In this document: one piece after another, positions 25,724 through 33,514 of the stretch
How positions within the stretch are numbered: the first letter of the stretch is position 1
How the letters are laid out: each line of letters begins with the position of its first letter
Assembly (NCBI GenBank): GCA_947649365.1
Contig: CANSRH010000001.1
Coordinates: 1 to 64,000 of the forward strand
Reading direction: 5' to 3'
Length of the DNA: 64,000 nucleotides
Source: an uncultured Mycoplasmatota bacterium
Lineage (GTDB): Bacteria > Bacillota_I > Bacilli_A > RF39 > UBA660
Translations under genes and position numbers: made by a program
Notes under the pieces: model-generated
The model's database searches: none
What the model was told of the DNA's origin: nothing
Seen by the model: the letters and a program-made list of their open reading frames with translations, nothing else

Positions 25724-25764
25724 AAATATGTACTGAATAACTAACATTATATTTTTGGTTACCT

Positions 25765-25794
25765 AACACAAGGGAATTTTCTCTTGTGTTTTTT
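25765..25794 (+). terminator. Terminator-like hairpin in the recombinase leader
   Basis: AACACAAG pairs with CTTGTGTT around 10 nt and is followed by TTTT. It is 35 nt upstream of the recombinase start, so it may attenuate integrase transcription or block read-through into the element. Confidence 0.6.
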
Positions 25795-25828
25795 CGTTTT
25801 AAAAAATAAAAGAAAGGAACGTGATAAA

Positions 25829-27568
25829 TTGAAAGAAGAAAACGAAATCATTTGTGGTCTTTATCCTCGTGTTTCAACTGAGGATCAAAGTAGATTTGGT
25901 CATAGTTTAGATGAACAAGAAGATAGACTACGAAAACTATGTGAATTTAAAGGTTATAAAATATATAAAGTATATCGTGAAGAAGGAGTTTCAGCAAAAA
26001 ATACGAATCGACCAAAATTTAAAGAAATGATACAAGATATGAAAGATGGTAAAATAAACAAAATTATTGTTTATAAACTAGATAGACTTACTCGTTCTAT
26101 TAAAGACTTGGAAACAATTTGTACTCTTTTAGAGGACTATCATTGTGATTTAGAAAGTGTTGCTGAAGAAATCAATACTGGAAATGCAAATGGTAAATTC
26201 TTTATTCGTATGCTTACGATACTTGCTCAACTTGAAATTGAAAGAACAAGCGAAAGAACAAAGTTTGGGCTTGTAGGAGCTGCTAAAAAGGGTCATATTT
26301 CGGGGAAACCAGCACTTGGATATACTAAAAAAGGAAAAAGCAAAAAATTAGTGATTAATGACTTAGAGTCAGAAGTAGTAAAAAGAATTTTCAATATGTA
26401 TTTAGAGGGTTCATCCGTATGTTATATATGTGAGAAATTTAATGAAGAAAATGTTTTAAATCGACATTGGGCAACTACTACTGTCGATAAGATATTATCC
26501 AATAAAATTTATATTGGTAATATAGAACATGGGAAAAGAGATAAAAAGAATTCTCAAATATTTGAAAATGTTGTACCAACTATTATTGATAAAACTACAT
26601 TTGAATGTGTACAAAAGAGAAAAGAAAAGAATCTCAAAAACTTCAAAAGAAAAAGAACTTATATTTTTATGCAAAAGATACTTTGCCCTAAATGTCATAA
26701 AATTATGGGTGGAGAATCTAGTACAAGTGGAACTGGAGATAAACATATTTATTACAAATGTAATTGTTGTAAGAAAAGAATTAGTGAGAAAAGAATAGAA
26801 AAAGAACTCTTAAAATTTTTAAATGATATGTTAGATTTTTTTCTTATCGTAGATAATTCTTTTAAGCCATCAATGTGTAGAGATATAGAACAAGAAATAA
26901 CAAAATATGAAAAAATGAAAGCTGAAATAAACGATAAGATAACAAAAATAAAAAAAGAATTTATGGATGGAGAAATTGCTGCCAAAGTTTTTGAAAAAGA
27001 ACTCCATTATTTAGAAAAGGAAATCAAAAATATAGAACTTAAAATTATTGAATTAAAGGACTTGAAACAAAGCAATGAACATAAACAAGATGTCGAATTA
27101 TTTTTTAATGTAAAAGAAATAGAAAAGTTAAAATTGAAATCAGAGTATGTGAAAGAACATAATTTATGGAATCAGTTGAGCCAAGAACAAAAACAATATA
27201 TCATAAACAAATATATTGATGAAATAGAAATTAGTAGCAATAATAACCACAATGTTTCTATTTTAAATATTATCTTCAATAAAAATGAGATTGAAAATAT
27301 TGGTCTTATGTTTAGAAATGATTGTTTTGATATGATAGTAAATGTAGAGGATCGAGATATTATTTTATCCCATGTAAAAAGTGATGAAGAAACAAAAAGT
27401 TATATAAGTACATTAAGAAATTTTTATAACATCAAAGAAACTACGATACAAACTGAATTATTTGATATAGCAAAATTTAATTCAAATGAAGTTATACAAA
27501 TAATTCCACAAGAAAAGAAATCTAAATTTGAAAAAAATAAATTTACAATACTACAAATTGAGGTATAG
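25829..27568 (+). CDS. Large serine recombinase (integrase of the mobilizable element)
   Basis: 579 residues from TTG 25829, preceded by AAAGGAACGTGAT. The catalytic motif GLYPRVSTEDQS sits near residue 14, followed by YKLDRLTRSIKDLETI and AQLEIERTSERTKFGL of the resolvase core. Then come the recombinase domain and a zinc ribbon (CPKCHKIMGG...YYKCNCC, about residues 284-313). A long coiled coil (about 345-430) and a C-terminal extension of about 150 residues follow. It would integrate and excise the element at specific att sites. It differs clearly from the recombinase at 7073, so the two elements have separate origins. Confidence 0.9.
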   Translation: MKEENEIICGLYPRVSTEDQSRFGHSLDEQEDRLRKLCEFKGYKIYKVYREEGVSAKNTNRPKFKEMIQDMKDGKINKIIVYKLDRLTRSIKDLETICTLLEDYHCDLESVAEEINTGNANGKFFIRMLTILAQLEIERTSERTKFGLVGAAKKGHISGKPALGYTKKGKSKKLVINDLESEVVKRIFNMYLEGSSVCYICEKFNEENVLNRHWATTTVDKILSNKIYIGNIEHGKRDKKNSQIFENVVPTIIDKTTFECVQKRKEKNLKNFKRKRTYIFMQKILCPKCHKIMGGESSTSGTGDKHIYYKCNCCKKRISEKRIEKELLKFLNDMLDFFLIVDNSFKPSMCRDIEQEITKYEKMKAEINDKITKIKKEFMDGEIAAKVFEKELHYLEKEIKNIELKIIELKDLKQSNEHKQDVELFFNVKEIEKLKLKSEYVKEHNLWNQLSQEQKQYIINKYIDEIEISSNNNHNVSILNIIFNKNEIENIGLMFRNDCFDMIVNVEDRDIILSHVKSDEETKSYISTLRNFYNIKETTIQTELFDIAKFNSNEVIQIIPQEKKSKFEKNKFTILQIEV

Positions 27569-27607
27569 AAATGTATCTCTTTTTTATTGGCAGAAAGGGG
27601 GCGATTT

Positions 27608-27778
27608 ATGAATTACTTTTTTAAATTTTTACTACCACAACTATATGATTATTTTAAAGATGAAACAAAAGTATTAGAGTTTATTCCACAAGTAATAGAA
27701 CAAAAGTATCAAAACGCATTACTTGAATATAAAGAAAATGAAAGAAAGGAAGTAAAAAATGAAACAACTAACCAATGA
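27608..27778 (+). CDS. Small hypothetical protein of the mobilizable element
   Basis: 56 residues from ATG 27608 with AAAGGGGGCG before it. It is helical, with an aromatic N-terminus (NYFFKFLLPQLYDYF) and a charged C-terminus. It overlaps the next gene by 20 nt, so the two are cotranslated with the recombinase upstream. Function unknown. Confidence 0.5.
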   Translation: MNYFFKFLLPQLYDYFKDETKVLEFIPQVIEQKYQNALLEYKENERKEVKNETTNQ

Positions 27779-28007
27779 TGAAATAATTAAAAATTGTGTA
27801 GAGACAATTAACCAATATAGAGTATTAGATTATCTAAAAAAGAATTTAAATATATTTTCATTTGAATTATTTTTATATGATAAAGATACAATCAAAGTGA
27901 TAGATTGTGAAAATAAAGAAGCCTATTTTAAATTTGATGAAGAGAAAAAAGAAGTGCTATTTTTAGAGGAAGAAATAGAAAAAAATGATGACTGTGAGTT
28001 GTGTTAA
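27759..28007 (+). CDS. Small acidic hypothetical protein of the mobilizable element
   Basis: 82 residues with AAAGGAAG 7 nt before ATG 27759. The protein is acidic, with beta-strand-like FELFLYDKDTIKVIDCENKEAYFKFDE and a tail ending DCELC. It could be an antirestriction or accessory factor by context, but nothing recognisable supports that. It precedes the oriT-like region. Confidence 0.5.
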   Translation: MKQLTNDEIIKNCVETINQYRVLDYLKKNLNIFSFELFLYDKDTIKVIDCENKEAYFKFDEEKKEVLFLEEEIEKNDDCELC

Positions 28008-28048
28008 TCATAGTTTTTTGTTTACTTTTTTTCAAAAAAAGTAATAAC

Positions 28049-28316
28049 AAACGTGGCACGTTTCTGTTTGCTTTAGCAAATGAAAGTGGCGACAGTTTGT
28101 ATAAAAAATTTTGAGAGATTTCACTTACGAAGTTTGTGGAATCACGAATAATTTTCATAGATAAAATTGAAAGTGGTACTTTCAACTTTATCAAAGACTT
28201 ATGTAGTTTTATTCCATTGCTTTTGCTTTGGGATATTACGAAATAAGTCAAACGGTTTCTAAGGTGGTAAACCTTAGCTCCCATGTTTTGATGCTTGCGT
28301 CAAAACATATAGGGAG
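28049..28316. other. oriT-like region with clustered hairpins
   Basis: This 350-bp gap between small genes and relaxase holds five inverted repeats: AAACGTG/CACGTTT (28049-28063), TTTGCT/AGCAAA (28067-28080), and a 15-nt pair starting GATAAAATTGAAAGT (28160-28192). The others are CTAAGGT/ACCTTAG (28259-28277) and ATGTTTTGA/TCAAAACAT inside CTCCC/GGGAG (28278-28316). A relaxase gene follows at once, the usual place for its nick site. Confidence 0.6.
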
Positions 28317-28398
28317 TTAGAAATTTTGTCTTGGTTTCCTACCCACTCTTAGAGTGTTTATGAAACCTCAAAATGATATTAGAAAGGAAGTGATATTT

Positions 28399-29781
28399 AT
28401 ACAAAAATTAGCCTATTCATTTCATATTGGAAATGATAAAAATAAAAGTAAAAGGTCAAGAAAAAATATAAAAAATGGAGTTGTTACAGACAAAGTTTTT
28501 AATAATAATGCAATTCAAAATGCACAACAATTATCAAAAGTAAATAAACATAATTTACGAAAATATGATGATAAGGTTGAACTAATTGAGATTATATATG
28601 GAACAAATAATTTGTATGAAGATGTAAAAAAATTATATGTTCAAGAATTTGATGAGGCACGAAAAGAATATAACGAAAAACAAACACGCAACGATAGAAA
28701 AATCGAAGATTATTTTTCTCATATTTCTAGCAATGCTAAAAATGATTTGGCTTGTGAGATTATTATTGAACTTGGAAATATGGAATTTTGGAAAGATAAA
28801 GAAGATTCCTATAAAAGAAAAATGACAAAGGTTTTTAAAGAACAAATACAAGACTTAGAAAAAATCGTGCCATCTTTTAAAGTGGCAAATGCTGTTGTAC
28901 ATTATGATGAAGCAAGTCCACATTTGCATATTGTTGGTGTTCCTGTTAAAGATGGAAATAAAAATGGTATGAAAAAACAAGTGGGAAAATCTACAATATT
29001 CACAAAAGAATCGTTAAGAGAAATACAAGATACTCTAAGAATATATTGTAAAGAATCTTTTAACAAAATCTATAATACTAATATTGAATTGTTAGAAAAA
29101 ATTGAAGGAAGAAATGAGGATATTCCTATAAAAAATATGAATAAACAATATACCTATTTGAAAGAACATGCCGATCGAAATCGTGAAAGATTAGAACAAG
29201 TAAATATTCAAACAAAAGATACTCTTTTAAAATCAAATGAGGTCAAAGAAATTATTTCTAATTTGAAACCTACTAAAATTTCCAAAAATAATTATGTTAT
29301 TAGTGAAGAAGATAAAAATATTATTTATGATTTTGCTAAAAAGGTTGATATCAATGTTGAAGAGATAAAAAATATTGATGACTTAAATTCTCTTATGGAC
29401 GACTTTGAATATAACTTTCAAAATTATACAAATAGCATTGATGATTTGCAATTACAATTAAAAGAAAAAAATCAAAGAATTAAAACTCTTGAGAAACAAA
29501 ATATCACAAAGCAAAATAAAATTGCTGAACAAAGAGAGGAAAATTCTTATTTAAAAGAAGAGATTTCTAGATTAAATAAGTTACTTAAAGCATGGGAAGA
29601 ATTTTGGAAAAAGATTTTAGAATTTCTACAAGATAAATTTTTTAGTTCTAAAAAAGAAGATAAAATCTATGAACAAGTTATTGATGAGTTAATTGATAGA
29701 AATATATTAAATAAAGATGATATTGAAGAAATTCAAAATGGTTATTATTCAAATGAAAAAGATGATTTTGAACTAAAATAA
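28399..29781 (+). CDS. Mobilization relaxase (MobP/MobV, Pre/Mob-like)
   Basis: About 460 residues. The relaxase histidine motif is NAVVHYDEASPHLHIVGVPV (HxDE...PHxH, about residues 174-193), with an upstream basic region and a long C-terminal coiled coil (about 340-410). It would nick oriT and stay bound to the 5' end during transfer. The only good ribosome binding site (AAAGGAAG, 28383-28390) points to ATA 28399, giving IQKLAYSFHIGN. An ATG at 28360 has no binding site and a GTG at 28390 overlaps it. So the start is non-canonical or uncertain. Confidence 0.8.
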   Translation: MQKLAYSFHIGNDKNKSKRSRKNIKNGVVTDKVFNNNAIQNAQQLSKVNKHNLRKYDDKVELIEIIYGTNNLYEDVKKLYVQEFDEARKEYNEKQTRNDRKIEDYFSHISSNAKNDLACEIIIELGNMEFWKDKEDSYKRKMTKVFKEQIQDLEKIVPSFKVANAVVHYDEASPHLHIVGVPVKDGNKNGMKKQVGKSTIFTKESLREIQDTLRIYCKESFNKIYNTNIELLEKIEGRNEDIPIKNMNKQYTYLKEHADRNRERLEQVNIQTKDTLLKSNEVKEIISNLKPTKISKNNYVISEEDKNIIYDFAKKVDINVEEIKNIDDLNSLMDDFEYNFQNYTNSIDDLQLQLKEKNQRIKTLEKQNITKQNKIAEQREENSYLKEEISRLNKLLKAWEEFWKKILEFLQDKFFSSKKEDKIYEQVIDELIDRNILNKDDIEEIQNGYYSNEKDDFELK

Positions 29782-29800
29782 AAACACTTTTTAAGGTGCT

Positions 29801-30112
29801 TCAATTCTTAATAAAATCATCTAAACTTTTATCAAGTATAATTGATAATTTCACAACTTTCTCAAGAGGAATCATTTTAGTGCTATCACTATCACTTTCG
29901 AATCGCTTATAATGATTATGATTATAGTCTAATAAAGCCGCGATATTTTCACTTGAAAAAGGATTTATAGTATTTTGTGAGTTTTGACTTTTAAATTCGT
30001 TATATCTTTGTAAACGAAATTTTTTGATATTTTTACAAATGGTTATATAAAGTTCTTCTTTATCAACTACTGAAATCATATTTTGTAATTTTTCAAAATC
30101 ATAAATTGCCAT
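29801..30112 (-). CDS. XRE-like helix-turn-helix regulator
   Basis: 103 residues from ATG 30112, preceded by GAGGTGAG; the frame extends further upstream without signals. The block KNIKKFRLQRYNEF...SENIAALLDYNHNHYKRFESDS...IPLEKVVKLSIILDKSLDDF follows the helix order of XRE/Cro DNA-binding domains. The first helix is spread by a loop. It is convergent with the relaxase gene and likely represses element functions. Target sites unknown; the palindromes at 25.4-25.7 kb are candidates. Confidence 0.65.
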   Translation of the reverse strand: MAIYDFEKLQNMISVVDKEELYITICKNIKKFRLQRYNEFKSQNSQNTINPFSSENIAALLDYNHNHYKRFESDSDSTKMIPLEKVVKLSIILDKSLDDFIKN

Positions 30113-30245
30113 TTTCTCACCTCTTATTACAATTATCCCATTTAAGGAATAATAAAATAGCCACATATTCACGCATTTTTATATTGAGTTTATCTGCAAT
30201 GATGTTATAATTAAAATGGCACGAAAAAAGGAATAATAAATATTC

Positions 30246-30506
30246 CTAGCGTCTTGGTATGCGATTGTTTTCTACTTTTGGTCTTTCAGTAAATAATTGT
30301 TCTAGTGAAACACCTAAGGTATCAGCAATATGACCAATATAATCTATTCTCGTATTTCTTCTAGCATTTTCAAGATTTGATACATAAGTAGGAGTTGTCC
30401 CAAGTTCATCTGCAAAATCTTCTTGAGACCAATTCTTTTTTAAACGAAAGTATATGATGTTATTTGCTAAAATTTTACGAGCAAGATTTTCGTATTTAAT
30501 AAACAT
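30246..30506 (-). CDS. XRE-family helix-turn-helix repressor
   Basis: 86 residues from ATG 30506 (AAAAGGATGTG before it). A clear XRE domain: IIYFRLKKNWSQEDFADELGTTPTYVSNLENARRNTRIDYIGHIADTLGVSLEQLF, with the recognition helix TPTYVSNLENARR. The short basic tail ends NNRIPRR. Proteins of this kind keep mobile elements silent. It is divergent from the 97-residue gene at 30661, so the interval 30507-30660 probably contains its operator. Confidence 0.8.
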   Translation of the reverse strand: MFIKYENLARKILANNIIYFRLKKNWSQEDFADELGTTPTYVSNLENARRNTRIDYIGHIADTLGVSLEQLFTERPKVENNRIPRR

Positions 30507-30660
30507 CACATCCTTTTCCTTTAAACTTACTAATATTGTAATAAGTTTATTTTGTTTCAACCATACTTACTATGTAGCAAGTTACAAAGAAATATACAAA
30601 AAAAGAAGGAAAAAAATAGTGCTAGAAAGTGAATTTTAACAGAAAAAGGGGCGAAATATT

Positions 30661-30954
30661 ATGAAGAAAAAACAAGAACTTACATCTGAGGAAGCGATGG
30701 CACAGGTATTTGCTACCTCTTATAAATTTGTATTTGAAAGTACAAGAAGTTTTATTGAACTTTATGAAAATAAATATAAATTTTTACAACGAGAAATGAT
30801 AGAACATGAAGAAAAAGAGCCATTAAAAATATTTAAAAAGACTCACAAAAATTGGGAATTAAAAAAAGAAGAACTAAATATTGAACTCGAGAAAACTTTT
30901 AATATTTTAATGGAGGAATATACTGATTTTGTCAATTTAACAGAATTATTATAA
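30661..30954 (+). CDS. Small helical hypothetical protein
   Basis: 97 residues, with AAAAGGGGCG before ATG 30661. It is entirely helical and charged (ATSYKFVFESTRSFIELYENKYKFLQREMIEHEEKEPL...). No membrane helix or known motif is seen. It is followed by a strong terminator and is divergent from the XRE repressor, which may control it. A role in element maintenance is a guess from position. Confidence 0.5.
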   Translation: MKKKQELTSEEAMAQVFATSYKFVFESTRSFIELYENKYKFLQREMIEHEEKEPLKIFKKTHKNWELKKEELNIELEKTFNILMEEYTDFVNLTELL

Positions 30955-30991
30955 ATAATAAAAGTAGTAACTAAAAATTCACTTTCGTTAA

Positions 30992-31035
30992 GGGTTGATT
31001 GAACATTAGTTGTTTAATCGACCCTGTTTTTTATT
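30992..31035 (+). terminator. Strong terminator after the 97-residue gene
   Basis: GGGTTGATTGAAC pairs with GTTTAATCGACCC (13 bp, two G-U), 6-nt loop, then TGTTTTTTATTTG. Confidence 0.85.
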
Positions 31036-31081
31036 TGTTCCTCTTTAAATAAAACTTTTAATACAAGAAATCAAAAATATA

Positions 31082-31110
31082 TTGTATTAAAAGACAAATA
31101 ACGATATAAT
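31082..31110 (+). promoter_or_regulatory. Promoter of small RNA 1
   Basis: TTGTAT (31082-31087), exact 17-nt spacer, TATAAT (31105-31110). No reading frame with a ribosome binding site follows. Confidence 0.75.
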
Positions 31111-31116
31111 AAATAT

Positions 31117-31258
31117 ATCAAATGCAAGTGAACTTATTTTTTTGCTGATGAGTGCAAAACCCCATCAGTAAACGCACCATAGTGATACCAAACTCGAACT
31201 TTTCGAGTAGCAATAGAAACACACAATAGAAAACGACTTGTCAAAAAGCCGTTTTTAT
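31117..31258 (+). ncRNA. Candidate small RNA 1, about 140 nt, with pseudoknot
   Basis: It begins about 7 nt after TATAAT. CTGATG (31145-31150) pairs with CATCAG (31163-31168), and the loop GTGC (31152-31155) can pair with GCAC (31174-31177), an H-type pseudoknot. A second hairpin is ACTCGAA/TTCGAGT (31192-31208). A terminator AAAACG...CGTTTTT (31230-31256) closes it. Its 5' part shares CAAGKGAACTT with small RNA 2. It might also carry the short frame MSAKPHQ, which lacks a ribosome binding site. Confidence 0.6.
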
Positions 31259-31266
31259 GTTATTAT
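31238..31266 (+). promoter_or_regulatory. Promoter of small RNA 2, embedded in the terminator of RNA 1
   Basis: TTGTCA (31238-31243), 17-nt spacer, TATTAT (31261-31266). The -35 box lies inside the hairpin that ends RNA 1. Confidence 0.65.
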
Positions 31267-31272
31267 GAATAT

Positions 31273-31380
31273 GTCAAGGGAACTTGCATAAAATAAAAAT
31301 GGAACATTCAATAGTCGCATGTTGAGTGTAGCCGAAATGGTTTCCACCTAAATCATTGCTGAGTTAGGTGGATTTCTTTT
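31273..31380 (+). ncRNA. Candidate antisense/antitoxin small RNA 2, about 107 nt
   Basis: It runs from about 31273 to a terminator TCCACCTAA/TTAGGTGGA (31343-31351, 31364-31372) followed by TTTCTTTT. Its 3' end converges on the stop codon of the 27-residue peptide gene (31379-31381). It contains TCCACCTAA, which can pair with TTGGGTGGA in that gene's 5' leader. This arrangement resembles RNA II of Fst-type loci. Confidence 0.6.
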
Positions 31381-31462
31381 ATATTAAAACTATAAATAGT
31401 AAGAATAGTAAAAGGAAGATAATTATTACTAAAGATAGAATTAAAAAATCCTTCTTGTTCAT
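31379..31462 (-). CDS. 27-residue hydrophobic peptide, candidate type I toxin
   Basis: The ATG at 31462 follows GGGAGGCG at 7 nt. The peptide starts MNKKDFLIL and is otherwise almost all Ile/Leu/Val/Phe, a single membrane-spanning helix with a positive N-terminus. This is the profile of type I toxins (Fst, TxpA, BsrG class), though no sequence signature identifies the family. An extended -10 promoter lies 64 nt upstream. A convergent small RNA overlaps its 3' end. It is too short for routine gene calling. Confidence 0.6.
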   Translation of the reverse strand: MNKKDFLILSLVIIIFLLLFLLFIVLI

Positions 31463-31525
31463 ATTCTCGCCTCCCTTCTGTTAAGAAGATTGGCTCCACC
31501 CAACTTATTAAATGTTCCTAAAACA

Positions 31526-31534
31526 ATTATAGCA
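31526..31534 (-). promoter_or_regulatory. Extended -10 promoter of the hydrophobic peptide gene
   Basis: The minus strand reads TGCTATAAT, a perfect extended -10 (TGnTATAAT). The -35 region is poor. The leader would be about 57 nt and contains TTGGGTGGA. Confidence 0.6.
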
Positions 31535-31630
31535 AACATTTATTCTTAATACGATTATTTTTTTAATTAAATTATGACAATTTAATTACATGATAAAATT
31601 GAGAGTAATGAAAAATATTTCATAAAGTAA

Positions 31631-31655
31631 AAAAATAGGCTTTTTTCCTATTTTT
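31631..31655 (-). terminator. Terminator of the smpB-side operon
   Basis: AAAAATAGG pairs with CCTATTTTT around a T-rich loop, just past the stop of the gene at 31654. Confidence 0.7.
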
Positions 31656-31956
31656 ATAAAGTATCTAAATCATCAAAGATGATATTTTCGTCGGTTGTTT
31701 TCGTTTCTACTGTTGGTATTGGAATGTTACTATTTTCTATTTCTATGTTGTTATTGTTCATAGTAGGTTCTACCATATTAGTTATCTCTTGAATCATTAG
31801 TGTCTCTTCTGCTTTTTCTTGCTTGGCGATTTCCTCTTTTTTATTTGGTCTTTCACTTGTATCTACTAAATATCCAATTAATGCAAATATTAAAATAAGT
31901 GAAATAATTAAAAACCAAAAGTAGTTATTTACTAAAAAATCGATAAATGTTTGCAC
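31654..31956 (-). CDS. Single-pass membrane protein, hypothetical
   Basis: 100 residues. One transmembrane helix (about 12-30: YFWFLIISLILIFALIGYLV) is followed by a polar, acidic tail of about 65 residues that looks disordered. It lies 40 nt downstream of the DUF3048 gene and may be the last gene of the rnr-smpB transcription unit. It has no cysteine for lipidation and no known domain. Function unknown. Confidence 0.5.
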   Translation of the reverse strand: MQTFIDFLVNNYFWFLIISLILIFALIGYLVDTSERPNKKEEIAKQEKAEETLMIQEITNMVEPTMNNNNIEIENSNIPIPTVETKTTDENIIFDDLDTL

Positions 31957-31996
31957 TTGCTTCCTCCTTATTTAAATTTATGTTTTTTTCATGTAT

Positions 31997-33055
31997 TTAT
32001 GAAATGGTTAACGTTTGTCCCATTGGCTGAATTTGAATATAGGTATTCCCGTCATTTACAATTAATTTTGTTCCATTTTTTAATTTATAATTTGTTTTTC
32101 CAGTTCTTGTGGATTTATTCCAAATGATTGGTATTGCATAGCCTTCTGATATAAAATATCCTTCTCCCGTTCCAACGTTATTTAACTCTTGTCTTCCTTT
32201 CACATCTCCACTAATGGTTGTATTTTTTACCTGATAGGTTATGATATTTTTGGCAGTATACTGAATGTTTTTTTCATAATCCATGTGGGGTGTGTTATTT
32301 ACACTTCGTTTGTAATTTTTGTTTTCTGTATCGTATTCGTAAGAAGTATTGGCACTTCCAGAGTATTTGATTAAAACTTGATTTGCAGGAATTGCTCCTT
32401 CTATTTCACTGATATTTAGAGAATCTATACTATAATTTAATAAAGGCTTTTCTTGGGTTGTTTTTCGATATCCAAATTTATCAATTGCCTGATTTATCAA
32501 AGCAATACTTGAAAATCCTGTGTGTTCTGTTGCTACTTTTAATGATTTGTCTTTCCAAAAGTAGTTTCCATCTACTAATCCATTGATATTGTTGATATCT
32601 AATTTCTTTATATCCTCTTTTGCATATTCGCTATATCCCCAATGGGTAATTATTGCATCATTTTCTAAAGCATAATCTAAAAAATAATGTCTTGCACTTC
32701 GAATACTTCCTATTTTTTCCGTGGTTGCGTCTTTGTAAAGAGCCATCATTCTTGTAATTCCACCTTCTACAATCATTTCGTACACTAGGTAGGCTTCTTG
32801 TAATCCAGCATGATATTTCCTTGCTTGATTGTGATTGTTGATTATAACAGCTATGCTTCTAGAGTTACTATTAGGATCTAAAATCTTTAACTTTGGTGTT
32901 TCTATCTCTGGTGTAAAAGTTTCTTCTTTTTCTGGGATTTCTTCTATTGGTAAAAATTTAGGAAACAGAAGACATAACCCTACTACAAGTAAACAACTTA
33001 TACTTACTCCTAAGAGTATTTTTGTTTTTTTCTTCATCTTTCGTCTTGTGTTCAT
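31997..33055 (-). CDS. DUF3048 (YerB-like) membrane-anchored protein
   Basis: 352 residues from ATG 33055, which follows AGGTGGT; a GTG nine bases earlier lies in the binding site. An N-terminal anchor helix (about 12-32) is followed by an extracellular region. Family motifs are RSIAVIINNHNQARKYHAGLQEAYLVYEMIVEGGITRMMALYKD and IGSIRSARHYFLDYALENDAIITHWGYS. These match DUF3048, as in Bacillus YerB, a cell-surface protein of unknown function. There is no lipobox, unlike many relatives. It is adjacent to smpB, probably in one transcript. Confidence 0.8.
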   Translation of the reverse strand: MNTRRKMKKKTKILLGVSISCLLVVGLCLLFPKFLPIEEIPEKEETFTPEIETPKLKILDPNSNSRSIAVIINNHNQARKYHAGLQEAYLVYEMIVEGGITRMMALYKDATTEKIGSIRSARHYFLDYALENDAIITHWGYSEYAKEDIKKLDINNINGLVDGNYFWKDKSLKVATEHTGFSSIALINQAIDKFGYRKTTQEKPLLNYSIDSLNISEIEGAIPANQVLIKYSGSANTSYEYDTENKNYKRSVNNTPHMDYEKNIQYTAKNIITYQVKNTTISGDVKGRQELNNVGTGEGYFISEGYAIPIIWNKSTRTGKTNYKLKNGTKLIVNDGNTYIQIQPMGQTLTIS

Positions 33056-33082
33056 TTTTACCACCTATATTCTTTTTACTAA

Positions 33083-33514
33083 TCAATACATGTATTTTCT
33101 AGCCTCTTTTGCTTCTTCTTTTTTCTTTATACTGGCTCGTTTGTCATACATTTTCTTACCCTTTGCTACTCCAATTAATAGCTTGGCTTTTCCATGGTGT
33201 AAATACATTTTTAATGGAACAATACTATATCCTTCTTTGGTCGTTGCTTCTTTTAGTTTTTTGATTTCTTTTTTGTGTAGTAAAAGTTTTCTCGTTCTTC
33301 GCTCTTCGTGGTTAAATTGATTTCCTTCTTCGTATTTTGCTATATACATATTTAGTAAAAATGCTTCGCCATTTTTTATCACACAATAACTATCTTTTAA
33401 TTGTGCAGAACCTTTTCTAACACTTTTAATTTCTGTTCCTACAAGTTCAATTCCTGCTTCTAGCTCATTTTCAATAAAGTAATCAAAGTAGGCTTTTTTA
33501 TTTTTTATTTCCAT
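33083..33514 (-). CDS. smpB: SsrA-binding protein SmpB
   Basis: 143 residues, the usual length. Diagnostic sequence: [30 protein letters not shown], then [17 protein letters not shown] and a basic C-terminal tail ([18 protein letters not shown]) that enters the empty mRNA channel. It binds tmRNA and brings it to stalled ribosomes. It overlaps the 3' end of rnr by 17 nt, the common Firmicutes order. Its partner ssrA is 8 kb away across a mobile element and on the opposite strand. Confidence 0.97.
   Translation of the reverse strand: MEIKNKKAYFDYFIENELEAGIELVGTEIKSVRKGSAQLKDSYCVIKNGEAFLLNMYIAKYEEGNQFNHEERRTRKLLLHKKEIKKLKEATTKEGYSIVPLKMYLHHGKAKLLIGVAKGKKMYDKRASIKKKEEAKEARKYMY

Larger units (their letters stand above)
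25340..31620. mobile_element. Putative integrative mobilizable element between ssrA and smpB
   Basis: The unit carries repeat arrays, a serine recombinase, two small proteins, an oriT-like region, a MobP/MobV-type relaxase, two HTH regulators and a small-RNA/peptide module. The conjugation channel genes are absent, so it would need a helper. I could not find matching end repeats, so both ends are estimates based on where recognisable element genes begin and end. Confidence 0.6.

Noticed and set aside
25340-25800. CRISPR-like array suggested by regular repeats.
   Set aside because: Units are 11 bp without spacers of constant length, and no cas gene is present; they are iterons.
31145-31180. 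CTGATGAG followed by paired GTGC/GCAC looked like a hammerhead ribozyme core.
   Set aside because: No GAAA follows the second arm and no cleavage-site stem is present. A pseudoknot explains the pairing better.
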